From Eriocheir sinensis (Eukaryota > Arthropoda > Malacostraca > Decapoda > Varunidae), in NCBI RefSeq assembly GCF_024679095.1, contig NC_066513.1:10259386-10323385 (forward strand): a stretch of 64,000 nt of DNA. The letters run 5' to 3'. The notes below the pieces were generated by a model. The model did not search any database. It saw only the letters and a program-made list of their open reading frames with translations, and had not been told where the DNA came from. Positions 49,677-60,975 of the stretch are shown piece by piece. Both the position numbers and the translations under genes were made by a program. Each line of letters begins with the position of its first letter. The stretch's first letter is position 1.

Positions 49677-51059
49677 TGGTAGATAGTAACTGTTCTTCTC
49701 CTAAACCTTTTAACAATGGTGTCCCGCAGGGCTCTGTCCTATCTCCCATTCTCTTTTTGTTGTTCAATGATAATCTTCTTTCCAAAACAAACTGTTCTAT
49801 CCATCCATACGCTAATTACTCTACATTACTCAGCACCTTTCAAAAGATGATCCTCCCTACAGGAATTACATGATTATACAGTAGGTTGAAGGCTGTAGAA
49901 CGCTTAACCTCAGATCTTATTCTCATTTCGGAATTTGACAGGAGGAACCTAGTGTCCTTCAGTGTCTTAAAAACTCAGTTCCTCCACGGCTTTGGTAGAG
50001 GTATTGTAAGTGTTTCCATGGCTAGTTATATATGCCAGGTGGTAGTTTGACAAGGCTTTGGTAGAGGTTGTGTTAGTAGTGTTTCCATGGGTAGTTTTTT
50101 GAGCCAGGTGAGAGGTTGACAAAGCCCGTGTTAGTACTGTATTTACATTGTAGCCTTATAAGCCTGGTGAAGTTTGACAAGGCTTTGGTAGAGGTTGGGT
50201 CAGTATTTTCATAAGGTAGTTTCATGAGCCTAATAGTATACTGACAAGGGTTTGGTAGAGGTTCTGTTAGTATTTCCATGGGTAGTTTTATGACCCAAGT
50301 GATAGTTTGACAAGGCTTTGCTAGAGGTTGTGTTAGTATTTCCATGAGTACTTTTATGAGCCTGATGAAAGTTTGACAAAGCTTTGATAGTTGGGTAGTT
50401 TTATGACTCAGGTGATAGTTTGACAAGGCTCTGGTAGAGGTTGTGTTAGTATTTCCATGGGTAGTTTTATGAGCCAGGTAAATTGTTAGAAAGGCTTTGG
50501 TAGAGGTTCTGTTTGTATTTCCATGGGTAGTTTTATGAGCCTAGTAATAGTTTGGCAAAGCTTTCGCAGAGGCTGTGTTAGTATTTTCATGGGTAGTTTT
50601 ATGACCCAGATGATAAATTGACATGGCTTTGGTAAAGGTAGTGTCAGTATTTCCATGGGTAGTTTTATGAGCCTAGTAATAGTTTGGCAAAGCTTTCGCA
50701 GAGGTTGTGTTAGTATTTTCATGGGTAGTTTTATGACCCAGGTGATAAATTGACATGGCTTTGGTGAAGGTAGTGTCAGTATTTCCATGGGTAGTTTTAT
50801 TAGCCGCACCATAGTCTGATAAAGCTTTGGTAGAGGTTGTGTAAGTTATTTTTCATGCGTAGTTTTATGAGCCACGTGATAGTTTAACCAGTCCACAAAC
50901 AGGCCACGCCCCTTACCAGCTCACATGGTAGGCGGATGCTTTGCTATGGAAGAGAAGATAGAAATATATATTTTATCTTCACTAGACAACACGATGCCTC
51001 AGTGCACACCTCTGTATCCTTGCTGTGCCAGAGGTGTTATTTAGAGCAAGGGCACACAG

Positions 51060-51483
51060 GGTATGTCACGCCTTCAGCAATCAACGGGTCATAGTGCACA
51101 TCTCCCTATCCAACACACCCACAGCAAGCTACGGCTTGCCATAGTGCACATCTCCGTATCCACCATTCATTCAGGAAGCAACGCGTTGCCATAGTGCACA
51201 TCTCAGTATTCACCATTCATTCAGCAAGCTACATGTTGCCACAGTACACATCTCCCTATCCAACATCCCCGGAGCAAACTACGTGTTGTCATAGTGCAAG
51301 TCTCCGTTTCAAACGCACCCACAGCAAGCTACGCTTTGCCACAGTGCTAATCTCCCTATCCAACACACCCGCAGCTAACTACGGGTTGCCACAGTGCTCA
51401 TCTCCGTATCCAACACACTAACGGCAAGCTATGCGTTGCCACAATGCTCATCTCCGTATTCAACACACCCACAGCAAGCAAGC
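51060..51483. repeat. About 50-bp minisatellite, left part
   Basis: The unit contains AGCAAGCTACGCGTTGCC, ATAGTGCACATCTCCGTATC and CAACACACCCAC. About eight units are visible here and the array resumes at 56217 after an RTE insertion. The preceding 50890-51060 holds no recognisable feature. Confidence 0.9.
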
Positions 51484-52060
51484 AGGGGTAAGAGGGGGAT
51501 TAATCCTCCCAGGGGTCCTGCGTCCCTGCCCTATGGTGATCAGTCAGTCCAGCACCTGATCTGGGCTGGTTGACGGGAGGGGTTTGGACCCCCCTCCCCC
51601 CACTAAAAAATATCCCTGCCAAAAGCAAATTAAAAAGTAGAGGTCGACCCCAATCTAGTCTTGCCGGGGGTCCCGACCGCTCGGCAGGCTTCCACGATGC
51701 ATCCGCATCCAGGAAGCCTGCCGTCAGCGACGGGTGCAGGGTAAAGCCTACGGGACCTCTGCACCTCGAAGGAGGAAGGGCCCCCTAGCCCCTCTTTTTT
51801 GTTTTCGGGGTGGCCGGGGTGGTGCAGAGGCTGCGCCCGCCCGCAGAACCAGGCCCGGTGTTAACCTTCGGAGGGCTCTGCGTGTGGGCTCCTGGAACGT
51901 CCGGAGCCTCTCGGATGATGATCGATTGCCCTATCTATCAAATGAGCTCAGAAGGCTGAGGGTGGACATAGTGGCACTCTCTGAGACGAGGAGGCCTAGC
52001 ATTGGCGAGATCAGCAAGGGGGGGTATAGCTTCTACTGGTCCGACATGAGCAATGGCTCC
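51484..52060 (+). mobile_element. RTE-type LINE copy 2, 5' part (untranslated region and endonuclease start)
   Basis: It begins CAGGGGTAAGAGGGGGATT directly after minisatellite sequence. The frame from about 51840 encodes LRRALRVGSWNVRSLSDDD, LRRLRVDIVALSETRRP and YSFYWSDMSNG, the start of an apurinic-type endonuclease (SWNVRSL and ALSETR motifs), which nicks target DNA to prime reverse transcription. It is cut at about 52060 by a family J LINE. Confidence 0.85.
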
Positions 52061-53612
52061 CATCTCATCTCATCTCTTTCGCCTCTGCCTGTCAACATCT
52101 ACCTTTCCTTCTTGCTGGAAGTATGCCTTCATACAGCCTGTGCCTAAGAAGGGTGACCACTCCAATCCCTCAAACTACCGTCCAATAGCTTTACTTTCTT
52201 GTCTATCTAAAGCTTTTGAATCAATCCTTAACCGGAAGATTCAAAAGCACCTTTCCACTTCTGACCTTCTATCTGATCGCCAGTATGGGTTCCGCAAGGG
52301 GCGTTCTACTGGTGATCTCCTAGCCTTCTTAACTGACTCTTGGTCATCCTCTCTTAGCCGTTTCGGTGAAACTTTTGCTATTGCGCTGGACATATCAAAA
52401 GCTTTTGATAGGGTCTGGCACAAATCTTTGCTTTCCAAACTACCCTCCTACGGTTTCTATCCTTCTCTCTGTACCTTTATCTCCAGTTTCCTTTCTGACC
52501 GTTCTATTTCTGCCGTGGTAGACGGTCACTGTTCTTCCCCTAAATCTATTAACAGTGGTGTCCCACAGGGTTCTATCCTATCTCCCACTCTTTTTCTGTT
52601 GTTCATTGATGATTTTCTTTCCAAAACGAACTGTCCTATTCATTCCTACGCCGATGACTCCACTCTGCATTACTCAACTTCTTTTAATAGAAGACCCACC
52701 CTACAGGAACTTAACGACTCAAGGCTGGAGGCTGCAGAACGCTTAGCCTCAGACCTTACTATTATTTCCGATTGGGGCAAGAAGAACCTGGTGTCCTTCA
52801 ACGCCTCAAAAACACAGTTTCTCCTCCTATCCACTCGACACAATCTTCCAAACAACTCTCCCCTATTCTTTGACAACACCCAGCTATCACCTTCCTCAAC
52901 AGTAAACATCCTCGGTTTATCCTTAACTCAAAATCTCAACTGGAAACTTCATATCTCATCTCTTACTAAATCAGCTTCCTCAAGGCTGGGAGTTCTGTAC
53001 CGTCTCCGCCAGTTCTTCTCCCCCGCATAGTTGCTGTCCATATACAGGGGCCTTGTCCGCCCTCGTATGGAGTATGCATCTCATGTGTGGGGGGGCTCCA
53101 CTCACACAGCTCTTCTGGACAGAGTGGAGGCTAAGGCTCTTCGTCTCATCAGCTCTCCTCCTCATACTGATAGTCTTCTACCTCTTAAATTCCACCGCAA
53201 TGTTGCCTCTCTTTCTATCTTCTATCGATATTTCCACGCTGACTGCTCTTCTGAACTTGTTAACTGCATGCCTCCCCCCCTCCCGCGGCCCCGCTGCACT
53301 CGACTTTCTACTAATGCTCATCCCTATACTGTCCAAACTCCTTATGCAAGAGTTAACCAGCATCTTCACTCTTTCATCCCTCACGCTGGTAAGCTCTGGA
53401 ACAATCTTCCTTCATCTGTATTTCCTCCTGCCTACGACTTGAACTCTTTCAAGAGGAGGGTATCAGGACATCTCTCCTCCCGTTTTTTATCTTGCTTTCG
53501 GCCACCTCTTTTGTCTCTTTTTTAGGAGCAGCAAGTAGCGGGCTTTTTTTTTTATTATTGTTTTCTTTTTTTGTGTGCCCTTGAGCTGCCTCCTTTGTTG
53601 TAAAAAAAAAGA
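52061..53612 (+). pseudogene. Family J (jockey-like) LINE, RT nearly intact
   Basis: The 325-aa ORF covers [76 protein letters not shown], the catalytic HSYADDSTLH, FNASKTQFLLL and NILGLSLTQNLNWKLHI. After a single TAG at 53028 a 164-aa ORF continues LLSIYRGLVRPRMEYASHVW to the C-terminus. The 3' end reads GAGCTGCCTCCTTTGTTGTAA and an A-rich tail (53602-53617). The endonuclease is missing (5' truncation). It is the reference copy for fragments at 9.0, 20.9, 36.0, 46.4, 48.0/49.7 and 63.9 kb. Confidence 0.9.
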
Positions 53613-53617
53613 AAAAA

Positions 53618-56216
53618 AATTGTGGTTGAGGTTGCTCTGGATGATGAGCTTATAATGCGAGTGAGACTGAAGCACACACTGGGCTTCAGGTCTCTTGTTG
53701 CGGTGTACGCTCCTACTGAGATGCGTGAAACTGAAGAGAAGGAGATGTTCTACGCCAAACTCGACTCCGTATTAGACCAGTGCCCTCCCCGGGACACACT
53801 CATTGTCCTGGGCGATTTTAATGCTACTACTGGCACTGACAGAGTTAGCTACGAGCTAGGTGGTGGTCCCCATGGTTCTGGCACCAGGAACATCAACAGC
53901 TGAATTTTGCTCATTCCAGAAGGTTGAGAATTGCCGGATCCTGGTACCAGAGAACAGAGTTGCACCTCTGGACTTGGTATAGCGATGCCGGAGGAGTAGC
54001 TAAGGAGATTAACAACATCCTCGTAAGTACTCGTTGGAGGGTTTACCGGAGTGCTGAGTTCTTTGCAACTGACCATAGCCTTGTTGTTGCAATACTCAAG
54101 CTTCATGTCAGGTCCAGAAGAATCTCGAGATGCAACAATAGTGTTCCATCTTGAGAGGCTGAAGGACCTGCCATGTGCTCAGGAGTATCCAGTGACAGGC
54201 TCAAATCGGTTCGGTTTGATCAGCGCCCTTGAGGACCCTGTAGAACTGTGGGATACTTCCAAACATGAGACTCTGCAAGCTGCCAAGGAGTGCACTGGAT
54301 AGCGCCCGAGATCAAGGAGTGGCTTTGCCTCGGTGGAGACGCTGGAGAATATTGAGGAGAGTCGCGCTGTCAGACTTGCTGGGAATCAGGACCAGTACAG
54401 GGCTCTGTCGCGTAGAACTAGAGCTCTCCTGAGGAGAAACAAAGAGAGGTATGTCAGGGGTCTCGCTGAGGAAGTCGAGGGCCATTTAAATGCGAATGAC
54501 CTCCGACCTGCTTACCGAGCCGTGAATAATCTCCGTTCCAATTCTCCCTCTCAGGTGAGAGCTATCCGAACAGCTGATGGCTGCCTCGTATCGGACATGG
54601 ATGGGCAGAGGGCTTGTTGGGCTGAGTATTTTGAGCAGCTGTACATGGCGGACCCTCCACCTAGGCAGCTTCCAGTTGCTGGGTTGCAGGTGGCGGATGC
54701 TCATCCACCCATCGACGAGAGTCCACCCTCTCTGGTTGAGGTCAGAGGCTGTGGCAAAGTTGAGAGGTGGAAAGGCACCTGGCACCTGTAACATCAGTGC
54801 GGAGCTGCTCAGACCTGGAGGTGAGGCCATGATCCGCGGGTTGCACGCGGTCTTGACTGCCGTATGGCAGTCCGGCACCATTCCTCCTGACTGGAAGAAG
54901 AGGTCCAGTCCCTATCTGGAAAGGGAAAGGAGACCGACAGGATTGCAACAACTACCCTGGTATTACATTGCTCAGTGTGCCAGGCAAGGTGCTTTCCCAC
55001 CTGTTGCTGATGCGAATTCGCAGCCAGCTACTGAAGATGCAGAGACCTGAACAGTCTGGGTTCATGCCTGGTGAGTGAACAACTGACCGCTTACGTACTG
55101 GTGGAGCGCCGAGGTGAGTTTCGACAGGGGATGCTTGCAGCCTATGTCGATCTCAAGTAGGCGTTTAACTCACTCAGTGCATCGCGAGCCACTCTGTTAT
55201 CTTCTCCTACTCCGTGTGATTCCTGCGAGGACTATTTATTTGCTGACTGGCCTGTATTCTGGGACAGAGAGTTCTGTGAAGTGTGTGGGGGGTTTGTCCA
55301 GCTTCTTTCCCGTGAATGCGGGAGTGAGGCAGGGCTGTGTCCTTGCCCCATCGCTTTTCAACACTGGGCAAAGTTGTGGACCAGAGTCATTGTGGAGCAT
55401 CCATTGGCAATACCAGGGTCACTGACCTTGTTTTTGCCGATGATGCAATAATCATGGCGGAGTCGCTGGAGGTTTTGGTGATGGCTCTCGAGGCACTGCA
55501 CGAGGAGACGAAGCCCTTGGGACTTCTGGTCTCCTGGGCGTAGACCAATGTACAGGTGTTTGGAGGTTTGCTAGATGAAGCAGTATAGTCTGTTCATGCT
55601 TGTGACAAGGACGTTGAGATTTCAGAAAGTTTCACGTATCTTGGTAGCGTAGTTCATAACAACGGTGAGTCTCGCCAGGAAATCTTACTACGGATTGGCG
55701 TGGCCAACGGTGTTATGGATTCGCTCAATACGGGAGGATGGCGTTGTCGATATCTGTGCGAAAGGACAAAGATCCGGATCTTTAAAGTTCCCTATGCTCC
55801 CTGTCTTACTCTATGGTTGTGAGACGTGGACACTAAATGGGGACTTGGAGAGGCGGATTGATGCCTTTGGCAATAAATGTCTACGCAGAATCATGGGATA
55901 TCGCTAGAATGACTTTGTATCAAACCAGCGACTACTCGGTGATACTGATTCGACATATATTACCTGCATAGTCCGTCAACGAAAACTCCAGATATACGGG
56001 CATGTGGCACGTTATCCTGAAGGTGATCCTGCTCATCGGGTTGTCTCTTTAAGAGACAATCCTGAGTGGAGGAGGCCAAGGGGACGCCCACGGAGTTCGT
56101 GCTTGAGCAAGTCGATAGATCCTACTCGCCCGGAGGGACCCCCGTGCTTGGCTTCGTAGGGTGGGCGAGGCGACGCGCCTCCCGACGTATGCCCCCACTG
56201 ATTGATTGATTGATTG
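53618..56216 (+). pseudogene. RTE-type LINE copy 2, 3' part (endonuclease, RT, C-terminus)
   Basis: It resumes with VVEVALDDELIMRVRLKHT and VAVYAPTEMRETEEKEMFY, then LIVLGDFNATTG (catalytic GDFN) ending in a stop at 53901. The linker block NEEYVRGLAEEVEGHLNAND-type (54440-54500), RT blocks GGKAPGTCNISAELL, LHAVLTAVWQSGTIPPDWK, VDLK (55148), GVRQGCVLAPSLFNT (55322-55365) and FADDAIIMAESLEVL (55433-55475) follow, then LLYGCETWTL and the RRIDAFGNKCLRRIMGYR block (55850-55905). The 3' end is a (TGAT)n tail at 56196-56216, typical of RTE. Multiple frameshifts. Confidence 0.9.
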
Positions 56217-56480
56217 ATAGCAAGCTACGCGTTGCCATAGTGCACATCTCCTTTTTCCAACACACCCTCAGTTACGCGTTGCTCCGTATCCAACACACCC
56301 ACAGAAAGCTCCGCTTTATTTTTATTTTTTTCCAAGGAGGGGCAACAGGCTCATGAAAGGGAGGGGAGGGTGCCGACAGACCGACTCTATCGGCTGGCGA
56401 CAGCCTAGCCGACCAAGTCGGTCTGCCGACGAAGACTGGCCGCTTGCGTGTCTCTGAGCTCCGCGTTGCCACAGCGCACT
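56217..56480. repeat. 50-bp minisatellite, right part, with a short insertion
   Basis: Units resume with AGCAAGCTACGCGTTGCC. A GC-rich, non-minisatellite block at 56310-56450, starting TTTATTTTTATTTTTTTCC, interrupts a unit, after which GAGCTCCGCGTTGCC resumes. Confidence 0.8.
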
Positions 56481-56600
56481 TATCCGGGTCGCATAATTTC
56501 GAAAGGTTGTAAGCAAGATCTAAATAAAGTAGGTTCTACCCACGGTTGGCTCAAAATTCGTCGCATTCCGTGCATCCTCGCGAGGCTCCTCCCAGACAGT

Positions 56601-56650
56601 GACGTGGCACAGAGTATAAAAAAAGCTGACCGAGCTCCCTTCAGTCACAC
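56601..56650 (+). promoter_or_regulatory. TATA plus TCAGT core promoter, copy P1
   Basis: TATAAAAAAA at 56615-56624 and the arthropod initiator TCAGT at 56641-56645 are 28 bp apart (first T to initiator A). A GTGACGTGGC element (CRE/G-box-like) lies just upstream at 56599-56608. Transcription would run rightwards into (CT)n. No ORF is attached with confidence. Confidence 0.6.
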
Positions 56651-56718
56651 CACGACACTTGACCTGACACACACCTGCCCCCCGCTCTCCGCCCTTCTAC
56701 TCTCCCTTGCTCCCGTCA

Positions 56719-56946
<228 letters not shown>

Positions 56947-57028
56947 TGAATGAATTTAGCGGGAGCGGGCGAGAGACGGCAGCGAGCGAAGAGCTGATGT
57001 CAGGTGTCAGGTCAACTGTCATGATGTG

Positions 57029-57070
57029 ACTGATGGGGCTGCCTACTCGATCAGCTTTTTTTTATACCCT
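57029..57070 (-). promoter_or_regulatory. TATA plus TCAGT core promoter, copy P2 (inverted)
   Basis: On the minus strand TATAAAAAAAAGCTGATCGAG (from 57066) precedes TCAGTCACATCATGACAG (from 57033). The block after the initiator, through TTGACCTGACAC, matches that of P1 with about four differences. TATA-to-initiator spacing is about 35 bp, a little long. It points leftwards, towards P1. Confidence 0.55.
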
Positions 57071-57214
57071 GTGGAGAGAGAGAGAGAGAGAGCGGGAGGA
57101 GGCTCCTCCCTCCGGTCCAAGTGATGTCACCTAAGCTGCGCGTAGGTCGACCTCCCTTTATTTAGATCTTGGTTGTAATGTGTTTTTTTTCCCGTGGAGA
57201 CTAGCCCCACCCTC

Positions 57215-57262
57215 TGCAGTGACGTCTCGCGCGGCTAACTCCTTATTGGCTGCTGCTGCCTG
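57215..57262 (-). promoter_or_regulatory. CRE plus CCAAT module, copy 1 (inverted)
   Basis: On the minus strand GGCAGCAGCAGCCAATAAGG, GTTAGCCGCGCG and AGACGTCACTGCA match the plus-strand module at 60976-61021 closely. It contains a CCAAT box (57249-57245) and a one-mismatch CRE. Confidence 0.6.
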
Positions 57263-57276
57263 ACCCCCGCCCCCAC

Positions 57277-57281
<5 letters not shown>

Positions 57282-57345
<64 letters not shown>

Positions 57346-57348
57346 GAT

Positions 57349-57442
<94 letters not shown>
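57282..57442. repeat. (CT)n and (GA)n inverted tracts
   Basis: CT at 57282-57341 and GA at 57353-57442, separated by CTAGATGCACA. Self-complementary. Confidence 0.95.
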
Positions 57443-57445
<3 letters not shown>

Positions 57446-57519
57446 GATCGTTGTGTCTGTTAACTTGTCTGAGAGAGAGAGATTTACGTAGATAGATTTA
57501 CATAGAAAATCAGACCACA

Positions 57520-58981
57520 CAGACCCCATGGTCCAGACTAGGTGGTCTGTCCTTAAACCTAAGTGATTTTACATTAATCAGATGGCTCCAAAACGTTGCT
57601 TTTCTACTCTAGTTAATATTAAGTTCAAGGAAGTGACGGTCGAGCTTGTTTTTAAAGTAGTCAATCGTGTTACACTGGACCACTGATGGTGGGAGCTTAT
57701 TCCATTCTCGCACTACAACGTTGTTGAAGAAAAATTTGGTGCAGTCTGAATTTACTTGTCTAATTTGAGTTTTGTGCCATTGTTCCTCGTTCGCAAAGTG
57801 TCATCGATCATAAACAATTTTGTTCTGTCTACATTCGTGAAACCATTAAGTATTTTAAAACATTCGATCAGTTTTCCTCGGAGGCGACGTTTCTCAAGAG
57901 GGAACATGTTAAGGGTGGAAAGCCTTTCTTCGTAAGATTTGCTGCGCAAGGAAGGGATCATTTTTGTTGCTCGACGCTGAACACCTTCTAGTTTAGCAAT
58001 GTCCTTTGCATGGTTGGGAGACCAAAACTGTACCGCATATTCCAAGTGGGGTCTGACTAAACTATTGTAGAGCGGAAGTATTACATCTTTATTCTTAAAT
58101 AAAAAAGTTTCTTTTAATGAAGCCCAACATTCTGTTCGCTTTATTTGCTGCATCGATGCATTGATGTGAGAATTTGAGGTTTGACGCGATTTAAATCCCC
58201 AGGTCCTTAACGCATTGAACGCTTGTGAGTTTAACGCCGCGTATTTCGTAATCGAACTTCTTATTTTTTGTTCCAACTTGAAGGACCTGGCACTTGTCTA
58301 CGTTAAAGGGCATCACCCATTTATCCGACCAAGCTGAAATTTTGTGCAAATCCTCTTGGAGGCTTTGCCTGTCTTGGTCAGTGAGAACCGAGTTACCAAT
58401 CTTTGTGTCGTCTGCAAATTTACTAATGCGATTATTGAGTCCAACATCCACGTCGTTGATGTAAATAATGAAGAGCTCTGGGCCAAGAACCGAGCCCTGA
58501 GGGACGCCAGTAGTGACCGGCGCCCACTCTGAGTTAAATCCGTCAATCACAACTCTTTGTTGTCTGTTGCTCAACCAATTCGCGATCCATTGGTTTACTT
58601 GACCGTCAATGCCTATTTGCTTTAATTTATAAAGTAATTTATGATGTGGGACCTTATCAAACGCTTTCTGGAAATCAAGATAGACTACGTCCACTGATTT
58701 GGTTACGCCATAAATTGAGAAGAGATCGTTATAAAAGGTCAGTAGGTTTGGCAGGCAGGATCTTTTGTTACGGAAGCTATGTTGTGAATCCCCAATTAAT
58801 GAGTGGCTTTTGAGGTAACTCACAATTTTGTCTCTAATTATGCTCTCGAGTAGCTTACCTACAATTGAAGTTAGACTAATGGGTCGGTAGTTACCTGGTA
58901 TTTTTTTGTCTCCTTCCTTAAAAATCGGTGTCACGTTAGCCTTTTTCCAATCCGAAGGGACGATGCCCTGTTGCAAGGACA

Positions 58982-58982
<1 letters not shown>
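57520..58982 (-). pseudogene. CR1/jockey-group LINE, reverse, RT and C-terminus
   Basis: On the minus strand the 263-aa ORF (58982-58191) has [74 protein letters not shown], the catalytic SKFADDTKIGN and MPFNVDKCQVLQVG. A second ORF (58276-57752) in another frame carries LVRPHLEYAVQFWSP and LEGVQRRATKMIP. One frameshift near 58200 separates them. It is 5'-truncated at a GA tract. Confidence 0.9.

Positions 58983-59022
<40 letters not shown>
58983..59022. repeat. (GA)n microsatellite
   Basis: About 20 GA units at the truncated 5' end of the reverse LINE. Confidence 0.95.
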
Positions 59023-59026
<4 letters not shown>

Positions 59027-59054
59027 GGGAGGCAGCATGGAGGTATTATGGGAG

Positions 59055-59110
59055 GAGCCGCCATGACGTCACGAACGCGAAGCCAACGCGCTATTGGTCC
59101 GCTGTCTCCC
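59055..59110 (+). promoter_or_regulatory. CRE plus inverted CCAAT module, copy 2
   Basis: A perfect palindromic CRE TGACGTCA at 59064-59071 and an inverted CCAAT box (ATTGG, 59093-59097) lie in GC-rich sequence. A CATATATCAGCTGATC stretch follows at 59130-59145. This is similar in content, not in detailed order, to the modules at 57.2 and 61.0 kb. Confidence 0.5.
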
Positions 59111-59242
59111 CTCCCCCCTTAGACTCAAAACATATATCAGCTGATCCAGTGGACGCATTGAAAGTGCATACAATCCCTGCCTTTTCTGAGTGTAGTGTAG
59201 TGTAGTGTACTATTCCTTAATGACACTTTCATAAGCAGCTGG

Positions 59243-59915
59243 GTGCGAGAGGGATTTAGGGGTCTTAGTGAACTCTAATCCAAGGGCACAATGCATTCAA
59301 GCTAGAAATCGAGCAAATAGGGTACTGGGATTTACTTCAAGGAGAGTAAGCAACAGAAGCGCCGAAGTCTTCCTCAAACTATATTTAGCATTAGTTAGAC
59401 CTCATCTTGACTATGCGGTTCAGTTCTGGTCACCTTACTATAGAATGGATATCAAAATGTTAGAATCAGTGCAGAGGAGGATGACTAAGATGATTCAGGG
59501 GTTGAGAAACTTGCCATACGTGGAAAGACTCAAACAGTTAAACTTGCATTCTCTAGAAAGGCGAAAGGTGCGTGGAGACATGATCGAGGTTTATAAATGG
59601 ATGAAGGGGGATATTCATAAGGTTTTGTTGGTAAGAGAACTGGGTAGGACACGAAGTAATGGGTTTAAACTGGATAAACTCAAATTCAACAGGGACATAG
59701 GCAAAAATTGGTTTACTAACAGAGTGGTGGATGAGTGGAATAGGCTTAGCAGTCATGTGGTGAGTGCCAATACAATTGTCACATTAAAAAATAGATAAAT
59801 TCATGGACAGCAATATTAGGTGGGGTTAGATACACGGGAGCTTAGGTTCAAAGGAGCTGCCTCGTACAGGCCTACCGGCCTCTTGCAGACTCCTACCTTC
59901 TTATGTTCTTATGTT
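59243..59915 (+). pseudogene. CR1/jockey-group LINE 3' fragment (family of copies A and B)
   Basis: The 176-aa ORF carries LGVLVNSNP, ALVRPHLDYAVQFWSPYY, MLESVQRRMTKMIQGLR, HSLERRKVRGDMIEVYKWM and the VVDEWNRLSSHVV block, the conserved C-terminus after RT. The tail with CTTCTTATGTTCTTATGTTC matches 2170-2200. It is 5'-truncated with no catalytic residues. It supplies the sequence missing from copy A at its MITE site. Confidence 0.85.
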
Positions 59916-60004
59916 CATATGGCTGTACGAAAAGGGAGCGTAGTGGTTCAACATCATTTCACAGGTGAGTTGAGAACTGTATAACCAGATAGGGCTACAT
60001 ATGA

Positions 60005-60680
60005 TAGAAATCTGCAGTTCTGTTGTACGCTGACATTGAGGTTACCAGGCGGCTGCCAGGGTACCTGTCCTCGACCCGGGCTGAGCTGTATGCCATACTT
60101 GAGGCTCTCCACAATGTAGCAGCTTTCCGCAAAGATGTATACTTGTTTGTCGATAGCCAGGCTGCATTACATAAACTTGTGTCCTCCTCCCCTACAGACT
60201 GTGATCTTGTAACTAAGTGCCTGACTGCCCTCCGTGCCCTTGAGGCCGCAGGTGCCACGGTCCACTTCACCTGGGTGCCCTCCCATGTGGGCAGCCAGCA
60301 CAATGAAAAGGCAGACTGCCTTGCTCGACGTGCCCTTCAGGATGACACAGTGGACCCTGGCACTGACTGTACGCTTAGCTATGTTAAGAATAGAAATAGG
60401 GATTATTTCCATAATAGCATTGCTATCCAACTCAGACACTGCTGTGACAATGGCAGCACCAGCAGCCTCCATTACGCAAGTGTCTCCCACCACTGTGTTT
60501 ACCCCTGTGGGCGACACAGTGCACCTCAGGATGTGGTAGCAATGCGCCTTAGACTAGGCTATAGGTACTACTGGGAGGTTAGTAACTCCCCTGTCTCCTG
60601 CACGCTGTGTGCCAGGCCGAGGGGCCACACACTGCAACACTGTCATGGAATGCCAGGGCCCTTTCATTGCTTTTTTTAAG
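60005..60680 (+). pseudogene. RNase H domain of an I/R1-like LINE
   Basis: The 218-aa frame encodes RNase H1-type motifs: STRAELYAILEAL (second acidic residue), LFVDSQAALHKLV (third), and VPSHVGSQHNEKADCLAR (His and last acidic residue). A C-terminal Cys/His block CTLCARPRGHTLQHCHGMPG, typical after RNase H in I and R1 group elements, follows. The start is truncated, and the RT is missing. Confidence 0.85.
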
Positions 60681-60870
60681 CCACGGGACTGCCTTGACCT
60701 TAAATGTCGTTGATAATAGATCTACATTAAATATATAGGAAAATATTATGTACTTTTCATAACTCAAACCATCAATTATTTTTTTTTTTCCGTCTAGTAT
60801 GCAAAAACAAGTGGTAAATTCCCTTAGTTCAGCCCAGGAGATTGCAATGTCTTGGGTCTATCTACCGATT

Positions 60871-60910
60871 GTAAGCTCCGCCCACAGACTCTGTAAGCTC
60901 CGCCCACTGG
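60871..60910 (+). promoter_or_regulatory. Tandem GC boxes
   Basis: GTAAGCTCCGCCCAC occurs twice, 22 bp apart (about 60871 and 60893). CTCCGCCC is the reverse of the GGGCGGAG Sp1/KLF-type site. They lie about 110 bp upstream of the CRE plus CCAAT module. Confidence 0.55.
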
Positions 60911-60975
60911 CTTCACTCGCCTGTATGGGAACAGTGCGGGAGGGCGCCTCCTGTTATAATACCTCCATGGGAGGC

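Larger units (their letters stand above)
47957..49984 (+). mobile_element. Family J LINE fragment carrying an hAT element
   Basis: The two pieces 47957-48048 and 49677-49984 are contiguous in the full LINE (52436-52530 and 52525-52830), encoding the KLPSYGF to VPQGS region and beyond. Both ends are truncated without an A tail, and minisatellite units flank both sides. Stops are frequent. Confidence 0.85.
47350..50890. repeat. 66-bp minisatellite, interrupted by several insertions
   Basis: The unit contains TTTGACAAGGCTTTGGTAG, AGGTTGTGTTAGTATTTCC and ATGGGTAGTTTTATGAGCC. Diverged units are present at 47370-47465, 47841-47956 and 49985-50890 (about 13-14 units in the last block). The period is divisible by three, so minus-strand frames give 22-residue repeats around KLPMEILT and KPCQ, but stops and indels break them. 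Insertions are a SINE (47466-47840) and a LINE fragment that carries an hAT element (47957-49984). Confidence 0.85.

Noticed and set aside
50073..50812. 117- and 108-aa minus-strand repeat proteins
   Set aside because: They are minisatellite translations with frequent breaks in neighbouring units.
47350..51483. Regularly spaced repeats resembling a CRISPR array
   Set aside because: Units are contiguous 66-bp and 50-bp minisatellites without unique spacers, and the genome is eukaryotic.
60779..60791. T run as a terminator
   Set aside because: A single T run without a hairpin or a Pol III gene upstream is not evidence of termination here; it may be a retroposon tail.
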